Assembly: GCA_025093985.1 (NCBI GenBank)
Contig: JACAAK010000009.1
Location: forward strand, 744,001-808,000
Direction: 5' to 3'
Source: Calvatia gigantea
Lineage: Eukaryota; Basidiomycota; Agaricomycetes; Agaricales; Lycoperdaceae
DNA length: 64,000 nucleotides
Of this stretch, positions 1 to 11,101 are shown in pieces. Positions within the stretch are counted from its first letter, which is position 1. Every line of letters begins with the position of its first letter. The notes under the pieces were generated by a model. That model was not told the DNA's origin. It did no database searches and was given only the letters and a program-made list of their open reading frames with translations. A program made the position numbers and the translations under genes.

Positions 1-300
1 TTCACAACTGGTCGTTAAAGCGGAAATATTGGCCCTCAGGGTTCGCCGGCCACACCACAAAATATGGATCAATCTCCTTGATATATCCTCCTTCATCCTG
101 ACCCAGCTTGTTGCGTTCATGGTTCCTACTTTACCTCCTCTAGATCTCTTGGAAGCTGTTGATCGCAGTCAAGAACGCTCCGTCTTTCCTCAACATAACC
201 CTGGTTCCTGGTGCCACAATTTCTCCCTCCGAAACATGCGGGCATAGGACGTAGGCCACCTGTGGTACCCTGGGTGGTAACGCTAAATCCTGCAAAGTCA
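1..300 (-). other. possible 3' part of an unidentified protein-coding gene
   Basis: Two minus-strand stretches read like coding exons. One lies at about 145-300, with a run beginning ALPPRVPQVAYVL and ending TAINSFQEI. The other lies at about 1-105 and includes KEIDPYFVVWPANPEGQ. They are separated by a short gap with stops that could be an intron. I do not recognise the family. The gene would run off the left edge of the window. Composition and length fit two exons of an ordinary fungal gene, but no start, stop or domain can be fixed. Confidence 0.25.
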
Positions 301-634
301 TGGCGCATTATCCGTCTCTGCCAGATTTTTACATCGCCACTCGAGTTGCGATGATCCGAAGAGAGCGAGGCGCTCTTGTCCCCAAGCGCCATGCTCCTAA
401 AACGCTTATCACGGACCGGAAAGGTGTTGCCTACCATCCTGTGTTTTAGCGTTCGCGGGGGATTCCTGCGTACCTCCTTCAAGTCGCCTCCGGGCGGCAA
501 CGACAACGCCAAGGTGTAGTTTATTGTTATCAACGTTCACGGTAATGAGTCGGATTCATCCGAAAGCTTCGCATCCCTGATTTAATTTGGATTGAACAAC
601 TCCCATGGTCAAATTGGGCTCTGTCGTGCTTTCT

Positions 635-769
635 CAGACTCCTACCCAGTCACCTGGGACGCTCTTATATAAGCGGATGTTGATCCGAAGTGATACCGAA
701 ACTTCGTCAACTGCTAACGCGTCCCAGGGACTGGCACAAATGTACGATGTTCATGTTTGGCTACAGCCT
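635..769 (+). repeat. left terminal inverted repeat (135 bp)
   Basis: Reverse complement of 1483-1618, with a single one-base length difference inside a GC run near 719-721. It contains a TATATAAG-like word at about 666-673 that could act as a TATA element reading into the transposon. Confidence 0.9.
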
Positions 770-955
770 GTGTCACACCATCATAACATGTACCCTCCCC
801 GCCTTTTGGCCTAAATTAGGCAGCACGCCCGACTGTCTGATCAATTTTGGTAAGTCCGACAAGTGATTGTGATGATCACGTTGTACCAGTACGAGCCACG
901 AGGCTATTTATCAAAGTAGGAAAAAAAAACATAATCTAATTTTTCCTCTTGGAAA

Positions 956-1429
956 ATGGCTACTCCATCCCTCTCACACATTCTTAACGTCCTTGATGAA
1001 ACCAATTTGACTATTCTGGGGGTTATGAAAGAGGTTTTGGGATGTGGGCCACCTGAAGCTCGGCGCTCAGTATTGGATCAAGCCACTCAAATTACGGATC
1101 TGCTGTACGAGCACTCACCAGAGATTATGCGTTCCTGGGCATTCAGCCTAGTGACACGATGTCTCCAAGCAGAAGTAGTTGAACTGACAAGACCACGGCA
1201 TGGACTACAATTCAATATCAGCCAAGCATCGTCATCTTATCTGGAGGGCTCATCTATGGTGGCTGCAATGGTAATGCAGTCCTCCCTTCGGAGTTGCGCT
1301 AGTGCGTCATGCACTTGGTACAGGCAGGGATACACACCAAATATTTCCCTGACATCTTCGCACATTTGTTCTACTGAGGGAATCAGAGGCTTCGATGGTG
1401 ACATGAGAAAGTACGGGAGTGTTGCTTAA
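956..1429 (+). CDS. 157-aa protein inside the TIR element, possibly a captured host gene fragment
   Basis: An uninterrupted frame begins with ATG at 956 and ends at a TAA just before the right arm. Its layout (an N-terminal leucine-rich stretch around ILNVLDETNLTILGV, then a segment with WAFSLVTRCLQAEVVELTRP and ASSSYLEGSSM) resembles the N-terminus of a large agaricomycete protein family often found with transposable elements. That resemblance is from memory and unproven. The frame after about residue 105 looks less protein-like, so it may be truncated or frameshifted. No transposase motif is visible. The poly-A run at 921-929 and the left-arm TATA word lie upstream. If expressed, it would be driven from within the transposon. 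Confidence 0.45.
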   Translation: MATPSLSHILNVLDETNLTILGVMKEVLGCGPPEARRSVLDQATQITDLLYEHSPEIMRSWAFSLVTRCLQAEVVELTRPRHGLQFNISQASSSYLEGSSMVAAMVMQSSLRSCASASCTWYRQGYTPNISLTSSHICSTEGIRGFDGDMRKYGSVA

Positions 1430-1482
1430 TTAGGGGGGATGCGTGGGAAAGGCGCCCTTCCATGAGAGCGTGACATTATTCA

Positions 1483-1618
1483 AGGCTGTAGCCAAACATG
1501 AACATCGTACATTTGTGCCAGTCCCTGGGACGCCGTTAGCAGTTGACGAAGTTTCGGTATCACTTCGGATCAACATCCGCTTATATAAGAGCGTCCCAGG
1601 TGACTGGGTAGGAGTCTG
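1483..1618 (-). repeat. right terminal inverted repeat (136 bp)
   Basis: Inverted partner of 635-769. It is followed directly by the second copy of the 9-bp duplication. Confidence 0.9.
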
Positions 1619-1658
1619 GTGCTTTCTATGATCCCACTGCCCTTTCGCAGTCGCGATA

Positions 1659-1745
1659 CAGCGCACCGACAAGTTGATGTGGCATTCGTCATATCAATAT
1701 CATATTAAAGCCAAAAAGTGTACTCTTCAATATGACAGGGTTTAC
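1659..1745 (+). repeat. dispersed repeat copy 1 (MITE-like, incomplete)
   Basis: This stretch matches 15258-15345 over about 85 bp, starting with the shared block AGTTGATGTG and continuing through TCGTCATATCAATA and TTCAATA. Differences are mostly C/T and G/A. The right half of the repeat is replaced here by an unrelated perfect palindrome. Confidence 0.65.
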
Positions 1746-1783
1746 CTTTGGTACGAAACATATCGATATGTTTCGTACCAAAG
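1746..1783. repeat. perfect 38-bp palindrome
   Basis: CTTTGGTACGAAACATAT is followed at once by its exact reverse complement around the central dinucleotide CG, with no loop. It joins directly onto the right side of dispersed repeat copy 1. Confidence 0.95.
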
Positions 1784-3911
1784 AAAATGTGACTACCGTT
1801 TCACAGCCTCCTCCTATCCTCGTAAGGGTTCACTTCCAGTGAGCTTATTCGTGCATCCCTCACTGTCACGTAGTTCACCCCTTATGAATTGGTCCCATAC
1901 TTCGCAATGCTCCGATTCCCTTGAAAAATGCAGATAGATGGGGTCTCCAGCGCCTTTTGAACCTGACACTGCCCACTAAAAGCTGTACATGCTGAAGCAC
2001 ATGACTTCACCAGCTCTAAATAGCAAACCGGCGGAAGCCGCACGCTTTAGCTTGCATATTGAGCTCACTAAAGACATCAGTGTTTTATCCACTCTCATTG
2101 ATTGTCCAAAGCTAACCATTGCGCTGAAGGTGAAAATGAAGGACAAGGCTGGATGAAAGTGCCGATCTCATCAGTTGCCAAGCTGTTGCCTCAGAGGTCA
2201 CCTGAATCTACACGAGATGGTAGGGATGTTACAAGAAAAGGGACACTTAGGTAGTGATAACAAGAGCGGGCATGATACCTCAAGAAAACACGGCTTATAA
2301 CAAACGGGAGGTGCCGTGCATCGCGGTCAGGTCCCTGGATGCGAACAACGCGGAAACCTGGCCGTTGGGCCTCAGTTGCGGCCTCATGTAAACCTTGTGT
2401 CCTGCTTCACATATATCGTTACTGAGATCACTTGCTCCTGGGTCCAAAATCTCGGGAAAGGAAAGCTTTTGTTTGTATTCGGACCCAAGCGAGAAACGCG
2501 ATCTTCAAAAATGAGCGTAAGTCACAGTATTCAAGGAAAAGTGAAAATGGAATTATATCTCCAGTGAACGAAAATGAATTAGTTGGTGACAGGTTACTTT
2601 AAGACGGATGTCCCCGGACCTATGTCCTCCCCAAAGATGGAGTAGATGGATAAAGAATGCACAAACTCAGAAGAGCGTCGCGTTCTTCATGGATTATTGG
2701 GTGGTTGCTGTCCCGTAGAGGCATTATACTCACAAGGGCGGGGAACGAGTGGCGTACCGGGGTGCTCAGAATCCTTGCGAGGGAACTCAGGAATCAAACC
2801 ATTAAAAATCAGCAGAGGACTGTCTAGCCCAGAGAAGACGGAACATGGTTACTCACAAGATGTTCTAAATCAGAGGCATTACAAGAATTATCCGTCATTG
2901 ACGTGCAACCGAACGGGACGAGCAGTATCCTAGGCGTGGAGCACATACGATGTGACATGGTAGAGCCAGAGAGAGCTCTTGGCAGAACGTGTATCCCTCC
3001 AACTCGCGTCCGGAAACTTCACGTGAAAATACACGAGTTGCTGATGTCGCTGACAGGACCACGATGCAAGGAGCTGGGGGACGTAAGCGTCTGAATCCCT
3101 CGTTTCCAAAAAGATCTATGCCGAAATTTTGGGGCACTTTCACTTAACGGCTTGAATATCAGCTACATATTGGTGGTCCAGGGTCAGCAGGTTTGTCTAA
3201 CCAAATCCCCTCGCGCTGTCTGAGGACTAAGTCATGAGGCCATGGAATTTGACTTCTTTCTTGATACTAATTTACGCGATTACTCCTATGCTCAAGCTGG
3301 ATTAATCTGTGGAGTCTCAATCATGATGGTTACATAGGAAGTATTCCAACGGATGGTTCAACTACATGGAACACACACAAACACTCGAAACGCGTTTAGT
3401 CGGCCTCATTAAGGCAATCGCAACCGGGAAATACCCATACTCGAGCCAGATATACTTGAAAAAAGTGACCACGACAAGCTCTACCCGGAGCAAGGAACAC
3501 TCAAAACAGTCAACACCAAGTCTTTCTGGTTATGCTGGACCCTATAGTTGATGATTAAAGGTCGATTAATACCCGCCAACCAAACGATCTCGGACCCCAA
3601 CATCACATTTTGCCTGTGAACTCTGGCCCTGACTATCAACCCGGACCGTTCGTACGTCTTTGAGCGTCACCGAAGCCGAATAGCTTACACGTTCCTCAAC
3701 CCCATTCCAATCACTAAATCACAGGAGGATAGGTTCAATGGTGGCCAGATATGGGGTGTATTACACTCTTTTAATGGCGCTTTAATCCCCGAGTTCATGG
3801 CAAGTACGGACTTACTCCAGTAAGTTCAGTTTTGGGAGGCCCATTTACGACGACCCTGAATAGGATACAGTATATCATCTGCGACCGATGATAGTTTTGA
3901 AGGCATCCGCT
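1784..3911. other. no recognisable gene
   Basis: Only short, unrelated open frames occur on both strands. None carries a motif or splice pattern that I recognise. CpG is not visibly depleted. Confidence 0.5.
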
Positions 3912-5437
3912 ATGCAAAACACCTCTTCTGTGGCCTTTCCCACCACAGGCATGCAATCTAGTGCAGAGCTCGCCCTCGGGTATGTTGAAGTGGGTAGCAT
4001 GATTGCCATGGTATTATTCGGCATGTCCACTGTTCAAGTGTACATGTATTTCTCGTACGCCAATTCGACTCTAACATATTTGACCACGAGAACTCACTGA
4101 AAACCTAGTGCCGAGCGTGCTCGTGACAAAGCGGTCATTCGAGCTGTTGTGAGTCGAGATTTTCTCTGGCAACTTTTCGTGACGTATTAAACTGCCCATG
4201 TCTTCGAGGTTATTGTGATCTGGTGTGTCTTCCTTTGTCTTCTGCTCTGCTGTGGTGTGGCTTAACCTGATAATATATAGGCTCCTGGAATTTGCACATA
4301 CGTTTTTGTCGGGGTTCACAATTTTCACCGTGCGCGCAAAAATTCAGCTTCTACTAATTCCTCGCTGAACTTTCACCTAAGTCGACCGTCACCCGCTCGT
4401 CTTGGAACAGGGACCTGAAAATGAACTTGGTCTCAGGGCTTATAGCAGCTCTCATCTCCTCTCTTGCCCAGGTGCGTCTAATATTACTTCGACGTCCGTG
4501 TTTCAAAGCCTCTGTACCCCTCAGATGTTCTTCTCTTATCGACTTTGGCTCCTATCAAGGTCGAAGTATCTTCCGGCTATCTGCGTATTCTTGTCACTTT
4601 CCAAGATCATAGTGTTCTACGTCGTGGTGGTCCACGATCTGGCTACGGGAACCCGGGGGCCCATCTACCGAACATTTTCTACGTTAGCGGGAGTTTTATC
4701 ATGGGCCGGCGATTTCCTAATCGCTTCTGGTCTTGCCTGGTGCATCTGGACCAGAAAAAAGGAGCGTGTTTGGTCAAGGTAAATCTCGACTCAGCTTATT
4801 CCCTGAACCAGCTTGACCGCTTGTTTTCAGGACGGTTGTTGACAAGATATTATTGTGGTGTCTACGTGAGAGCCCCTACGCTGTGCAGACTTTCGCTCGC
4901 TAATCCTCCTCCAACAAAAGAGACAAATCTTCTTACCTGGTAGGTCCTGTCTTTAAAGCCCGAAAAGATGGATTTTAAAGTCTGTGTGCCAGTCTATCAA
5001 CGTCTCTTACGTTCTTATTTGTGAGTCAGAAGGTCTGCAGGACAGGTATTGTTCTCTAACCAAGATTAGTCGCCTGCCAACACATGGTTCAAAAGGAACT
5101 ACATCTGGCTCCCACTCGCTTTAATCACTTGCCGGCGTAAGTGACTTATCCTACAGCGTGGCAAACCCATTGACCACTCGCACGTTTTCAGTATACTCGA
5201 TGTGTATATTTGCCTCGTGAGTCCACATAATGGTCACCTTTGCACAACCCATTGACTGGTGGTAGCCTGGTCGCTAAAAACCGGTTGGGCGAGGAACCCC
5301 ACGTCCACTACGCCGATTCGGAGCTAGCGACGGTGAGCCTTTGTCCCAGTGGATTCAATTTCAGCGCTCAGACTCAACAGGGAGGTTCATACGATCCAAA
5401 CGCCCCAGAGCTGACCTTTAGAACCTCCCCCTTATGA
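3912..5437 (+). pseudogene. decayed DUF6534 multi-pass membrane protein
   Basis: Segments line up in order with the agaricomycete DUF6534 family. An N-terminal TM exon (from ATG 3912) ends near VQVYMYFS. A short exon has ARDKAVIRAV, then LLEFAHT at about 4281-4301. A TM exon precedes a canonical intron at about 4471-4523, followed by an exon opening MFFSYRLWLLSRSKYL (to about 4780). Then come the VVDKILLWCL segment (about 4830-4900), NYIWLPLALITCR (about 5090-5140), and a C-terminal exon with SLVAKNRLGEE ending at 5437. Several introns are in place. However, the VV/LLEF junction does not keep frame, and TAA at about 4900 ends the VVDK exon where the family continues. I infer a degraded gene; a living gene with unusual splicing is possible. 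The family's function is unknown. Confidence 0.5.
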
Positions 5438-8400
5438 GAACGCTGCTCTTACCTTTTATTCTGTATTCGCTCGGATATTTAGCTCCAGAACCTTCACGAT
5501 TGATCCCTTGTGGATCTACCACCAATGTCCCTGACTCACATTCCAACTCATATCCAACGTCAATTCATCTGTACCTGTAGCATAACGTGTATCCTCGGTG
5601 CATCTAACACTGTGTCCCTGATTGGACTTCTCGATCAATTTCCCTCGTCGTGTCCAAAGTGTAGTCAAGTTTGTCTTAGCTGATGTAGTAGGCCACGTCC
5701 ACAAGCTATCGATTGTTGTTTTCTATTCGTTATGAGGATCGGTTACGAAACGGCTGCTCACGGGGGCCGTTTAGAAGTGGGGAGATGTGATATTCATCCA
5801 GTTGAACTTTCATCGGTCGTTCGATGCATTAATCCTCCCTCATCCTCATCCCTAACTTGAAAGTCCCGTTCAAGGGCACACAGTTGGCTGGCTGATTAAT
5901 AATTCTTGATTGGATTAAACTGATTACGACGGATTATCTATTTCAGGGCTCGATTCCAAAATTAGTCTGCCTAAGTATGAATAGTTCATCCCCCAATCAA
6001 TAATCGAAAGAATTGGACTTCCTCATGTTCCGGTCGTGAAAGATCCTGGTGCTCCACATTTATATAAAAGTTTTACTAAAAGGGCACGTTGAGGCAGACA
6101 CATGACGCAATTGCGGACTCCATTTCGAATATTAAGTAGGGGCTTGCTCATCCGTAAGCATTTATCAAGGTACCGATGGCGTGTTGAACAGCTTGGCATG
6201 CAAATCCCTGGGGTTGGGAATGACTAATGAACGGCGATAGTTGGTGATGGTTGAAGCAATCACTTAATAAGCGGCAGTCTGAGTGACTGCTGAGCGCAAC
6301 TGGACCAGAAGCCGCGATGTTTGGAATCGGCATGGTTTCTGGAGGGCAATATAGATCCCCTTTGTATTCGGATGTCAACGCCTCCCAGTTCGTCAGCAGC
6401 AGGGTCGAACTGGGCTTTGAAGGACGTTAAGAGAGTCGAACCACTTTGTGCAACACGAGGCATACGTACCAGGAGAGGTCGCGTCGGGTTTTGTTTCCGT
6501 AACATTACATCAGGAGCGTCCCATCTAAGGCTGAAAATTTTATGGACGTCAAGTTCGCGTAATCATTCATGATCAGGCAGAGAACATAACCACTTACTCT
6601 GTGGCGACCCACGTTTCTCGGAGACTATTCGGAAGTACGCCCCAGGAATGCAGGTGGAATGCAGGAATATTCGTGAGGCGGAGATACGATCAAATGTTAA
6701 AGCATCATTGACTGAATGTCGGGAACGAGGACATGCAATGAGGATCGTGGTCCCTCAGGCTTGTCGGCCCACATATGCGGTTGGCAGAAATTCAAATCCA
6801 CCCCATTCAAGTGTCACCCTTCTGCGAAAACGAATACATGCGTTTGGTTACGTTTTTCGTTTTCTGTGCGGACGGCGAAAGCGAATATGGAGGTCCGTTT
6901 GGTTGCCAAGGTCAATGGCCCAGCACGTTGAGCGTCCAGACGTCCAAGGCCCGTCGGTGTTCATGTTCCCAAATATGGTGTGGCTTTCCGACCTAAAGGC
7001 GTTACAATTCCTGCACTACCCAATCTATTCAGTTGCTTTGTCTCCTTCCGCTGGGTGACATTAAGCACGTCACCCTTGTTTGTTGGGTACTTCAAGTACC
7101 CATGAAATCACTTCCACCAGAAGTTATCCCAATTGTAGGTGTTCTCGGGCTCGAATCCGTTAGACTGGGGGTACGTGCGTGTCAGGGTGGGGTTGCACGC
7201 ACCCGCAGTCTGACGGACCGAGACGACGCGTACAACCGCAAGGGGGTATCAAGGGGTAGACTTTTTGAAGTCTTCAGATCTAGAAAGGCTGGCTTGGAGA
7301 GACTGCGAAACAACAACCTAGGGGACTGGGTTTTACCGTTACTCCACGCACTTGTTTTAAGTGTGCAATGGCTTTGAAGCCCATTTCCCATCTGATAGCT
7401 TGGTCCCGTGCCGCTACCAGGTTCCATAAGGTTTTTGGAGGTCACCCTCGTTAAGTCAAAAAAAATAACTAAAGCCTCATGAGCTGGATACTAATTTGGA
7501 AGAATTGTTGACTCTAGTCACAGATTACCTGACATTCCATTGCACTCGCTCTGTACCTCACACCCTTAATGCACTGTTCAAGTGCATCTTAATTAAGTAT
7601 GCTTCTAGTTCTATATGCGAGGGCGAGTCAGAGGGGCGACCTCTACTGTCCAATAAGATGACTAACGCTCTCTCTCGATCTGCGAACGAAATCTCATCAG
7701 CACTTCGCCTTTGTCTACTCGCGAAAGCCAGATGCCCACCCGTATCTTTCTAACAGTTTCTTAATGCCCATAGGCTCGTAATCACAAGATGTTCGTCCTC
7801 GGACTTACTAAACAACATCTCAGCCATTCTACCTCTGGGGTAGGGCAAATTGTTGCACGCTGTTAGGCTTGCTATTTTCCGGGTTTTGACACTACAGAAT
7901 TCAAGGAAACTGAGAAGGAAGTGTCGAAGGTGGGATTCCTGTACGCAAGTCCATCTCCTTGTCTAACACATGAGCGCAAGGGTTCGTGACTTGTGGAAAA
8001 AAATTACAAGCTCACAAAGGCCAGTAATACGGAACATCGACGATCTGATCACCGGGAAGTACGGCAAATTCGCTACATATATCAACAATTCGGAACCGCT
8101 CAAGCTGTCCTGGTTCAGGGATCGATTAACCTCGCCTCGAAAACTTTGCCATCGGACGCCTTCGGCAACAAACACGTCGGGCAAACCAACGTCATCAAGA
8201 TTTCTGTTGAACTTCTGCGTCAATTGTTGTGCGAGGCAAGAGGGAACAGACTAGCAGGGTTAATAAAGTGAATGCTCTTAAATGTGTTTGTGTTGGCCAT
8301 GACCACCTCCTATGTTAGCTGGTTATCTTCTTTTAAGTCCAGAAGAGGAGTATTTGTGGCATAACGTACGAGATTATTGAACTTGCCATCGATGACAGGT

Positions 8401-8889
8401 GCATTTGGCGATGGTGATATCTTTGATCTTGACAAGTGTTTCGACGGGCGGAACGAAGACGTGACAATCTGTTGTTGGCCATTGGGCACCTGCATTCATG
8501 ACCGTACATTAGCTGCGGTCGCAGTTGTGCAGAGGATTGAGATACCCACTCCGCCTTCCCGACAACGCCAAGACAAGATCATGCTCTGGGTCCCCACCAA
8601 ATTTACTAATCTAGGCACATTCACAGCCTTCTCACTTTGGTAGAAAATTAGGGTATTTCAAAAGCTTTTATGTTTGTGAGCCCATTTCGATGCAAGTCGC
8701 TGGTCCGCCGTTCACAGAGCTTGAGCACCGCGGTTGCATCACGCAAACGAAGAAGAGGGAAGAAAAAGCGACATTCGCGTAACCCAGTGCATTGACCAAA
8801 CCCTCAGGCCTCAAGGGCGACCTGCGTGTGAGAGCGTCTCCATCGAGAAAAAAAGTCGTGGTTCAAGGATATTCCCGCGAACAAGAGAT
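5438..8889. other. no recognisable gene
   Basis: Many short overlapping frames of up to about 136 codons occur, but none shows a known domain or coherent exon chain. Two overlapping plus-strand frames at 7970-8271 look mildly protein-like but could not be identified. Confidence 0.45.
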
Positions 8890-9508
8890 GGGAGAGGGTC
8901 GAGAGATACCGTGATACGTACCCAGAAGCTTCAAGTGGTGGAGGACGTGCCAGTTGCGTTCAGGCGCCAGGTACGTATACGCTCGAAGGGGTGGTGGGGG
9001 CTCCGAGGAAGCAGGAACCAGGGTTAATTCGAGCCCAACCCAACTGCTCGAAAAAAAAAAAAACCAATTGAGAAACATGAGTACTTCGAAGCTCCAGGAA
9101 CAAACAATCCTCACCCATCGACATCCCTGGCGGATCAATCACATATTTATGAAAGCTCAATCCCACCGGTCCATTCTGAACCTCACCCAAAGTTGTACTG
9201 GTGGCCAATAACAAAAGGTGGAGGATTACCTAAACCAGCGCAGGGAGTCGTGATACACCTATCGGGTTAACATATCCGAAAACACTCGGAAAAGGACTGT
9301 TCGGGGCTTCTGACCATCGGAGCTCGTCAATTGGCGCCCTCGCGAATTGAACGCCGAGGATTACTGTGTTTTCTGTGGAGGCGTCAGTGTGTCCTTGGTA
9401 AGTCACATATCCGATAAGTATTGATGATCGGGTTGGTAGCATGGTCGTTGTTGTCGACGGGCTTTTGGTCAATGATACACAGGGCGTTAAGGGCAGAATA
9501 AAGAGCAA
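8890..9508 (-). pseudogene. N-terminal fragment of a type-B carboxylesterase
   Basis: On the minus strand, 9508 to about 9290 encodes a hydrophobic leader followed by the carboxylesterase N-terminal signature (VTYQG, then ILGVQFARAP and LRW). After a plausible intron, about 9195-9080 encodes GEDCLFLELRS, the counterpart of the conserved SEDCLFLNV. Weaker remnants (SVYVPGA) follow near 8970. No HGGGY, GESAG or catalytic-His region follows, and no ATG precedes the leader. It therefore appears 3'-truncated and start-less. A complete relative lies at 23589-25923. Confidence 0.55.
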
Positions 9509-10327
9509 AGGAATTGCTACCTGCGAATTTTACGGTTTATTAATAATTCTAGGACCTCTTATGCCTCCGGCTATAAATATATAAGTCGCGGTGTTTTTGG
9601 CCCTAGTCAATGGGAAGAAAAGAACGCTCATAGTCAGAGCCTCAGGTAAAGAAGTTGAACGAAGTCGTTTCAAAAAGCGGCACTTGAGCCTGGGCCCGCA
9701 TCTCACGAGTACAATCAAAGTGGACATTCTTGCTTTCCACGTCCACGCCACCTCTCGTAAAAACCCTCACTGAAATGGACTTCAAAAGTGAAGACTGGAG
9801 CTAATTCAAGAAACTGATGTCACCAAAAGGAGATATCATACAATAGACTCTAGAGCCCTGTCACTTTTGAAAGTTTGAAGGGGGGGGAAGCCGTTGAAGC
9901 CGACAATAGGGCATTGTAAAATTTCTCGCAGGAGGCGCCGTACAAGAACAGAGACTGGGGCAATCCAGCTACCATTCCAAATGTACAGGAGTATTCATAC
10001 TGGAAAGAAAGAACTTGTTCACTCCTGGCAAAGGAAAGAAAACACGCGAAGACATACTTTATATTACTCCATTCTCCAAATTATCATCAAACAGAGATCC
10101 CAAGAACCATTCGACAAAGAAAGAGAAGAGTAAATCCAAGCATTTACCGAGCAAAAAGCGAACCAAAAAGCGTAAATCACAACAAACGTATATATGTGCG
10201 CAGAGCAAGGGCAAGCGATAGATAAATTGCAAGGATCCAACAAAGCAAAACTGAAAAGAATCAAAGACCGATAACCGAAGAAAACTATAACTTTGTGGCG
10301 CTTTCATCGATCCATCGCCCCCCCAGC
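9509..10327. other. intergenic, A-rich near the right end
   Basis: No gene was recognised. The A-rich stretch at about 10010-10320 lies just downstream of the minus-strand gene ending at 10328 and may be its 3' UTR. Confidence 0.4.
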
Positions 10328-11101
10328 CTAAACTTGATCGGTACTCCTGCGAGGGTCACCGCCTACATTCAATGACCTATTCGGCCTCCCACTGCCCAAA
10401 CCACCTAGAATGGCACCCGAAGTTACAACAGGAGGCGAGCCAGCAGGTAACGCGGAATTCTCTCCAGGAGTCGGGGGGTTGCTCGCCCGTTTCCGACTGA
10501 GGATGCTCAAACTCCATCGCTTCTTCTTCAGAGAAGGTGGCATCGGTGGAGGGCTTACAGGAGAGGGAGCCCTGAATTTGGGGTGGGTTAAGTTAAAAGT
10601 GGAAGCGCTAGGATTGGGGGTGGGGTGGACATCGGCAGGTGGTGGTGGATGAAAATTGGGGTGTGGTGGAGGGAGGAAGGTACCATGGGGAGTGCCTGGC
10701 CGGAATGAGGGGTGAGATGGGGGTGGAGATGCGGAATCAGTGGACGAGGTCTCGGGGAACGGGTATTCAAATGGGGTGTTGCTTGTGGTATGAGCGAATG
10801 GGGTACCGATAATATTTGTGGAGGGAGAGTTGAGTGCGATATCGGGAAGGGTAGTACGGAGTGTAGACATGTTGATTGTGCCAGGAGGCGGCGATCTCGA
10901 CGGGGTGCGTGTTGTCGCAGGAGGAGGGTCTACAACCTGGGCTTGAGGGTTGTCTTTGGATGTAGATGTAGATGTAGATGTAGACGCAGACGGTTGGTTG
11001 TTCGTGGGTGAACTCTCGGAGGGGATGACGGTTATGACGTTTTGCTCCAAGCCGGCAAGGTTGGGACTGAGATTTTGGGGGGACGAATTTTCAGTGGACA
11101 T
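10328..11101 (-). CDS. Pro/Ser/Thr-rich low-complexity protein, 257 aa
   Basis: Single uninterrupted frame from ATG at 11101. The protein is dominated by Ser, Thr and Pro, with (ST) repeats at about residues 39-48, several PPP runs at about 120-160, and a basic cluster KKKRWSLSILSRKR at about 190-203. There is no signal peptide or membrane segment. The composition suggests an intrinsically disordered protein. SP/TP pairs and the basic patch could allow phosphorylation or nuclear targeting, but that is inference. The frame is long and uninterrupted for such biased DNA, with a gene-sized upstream region. I do not recognise a family and suggest no function. Confidence 0.65.
   Translation of the reverse strand: MSTENSSPQNLSPNLAGLEQNVITVIPSESSPTNNQPSASTSTSTSTSKDNPQAQVVDPPPATTRTPSRSPPPGTINMSTLRTTLPDIALNSPSTNIIGTPFAHTTSNTPFEYPFPETSSTDSASPPPSHPSFRPGTPHGTFLPPPHPNFHPPPPADVHPTPNPSASTFNLTHPKFRAPSPVSPPPMPPSLKKKRWSLSILSRKRASNPPTPGENSALPAGSPPVVTSGAILGGLGSGRPNRSLNVGGDPRRSTDQV
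10959..10990. repeat. GATGTA hexanucleotide repeat
   Basis: About four perfect GATGTA units followed by decayed ones. On the minus strand they encode the Ser-Thr run of the gene at 10328-11101, so length changes here would stay in frame. Confidence 0.85.

Larger units (their letters stand above)
626..1627. mobile_element. non-autonomous TIR transposon (Mutator-like) with 9-bp target duplication
   Basis: The element proper is 635-1618 (984 bp). Its ends are long inverted repeats at 635-769 and 1483-1618 that match over their whole length except for one extra base. Both begin CAGACTCCTACCCAGTCACC on their outer side. Immediately outside each arm lies the same 9-bp word gtgctttct in direct orientation (626-634 and 1619-1627), as expected of a target site duplication. 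Long TIRs plus a 9-bp duplication are typical of Mutator-like elements (e.g. fungal Hop). No transposase is inside, so it must be non-autonomous. The near-identical arms imply recent insertion. An open frame lies inside (956-1429). Confidence 0.85.

Noticed and set aside
10410..11011. Gly-rich plus-strand frames opposite the Pro/Ser-rich gene
   Set aside because: They are antisense shadows of the biased codons of the minus-strand gene at 10328-11101.
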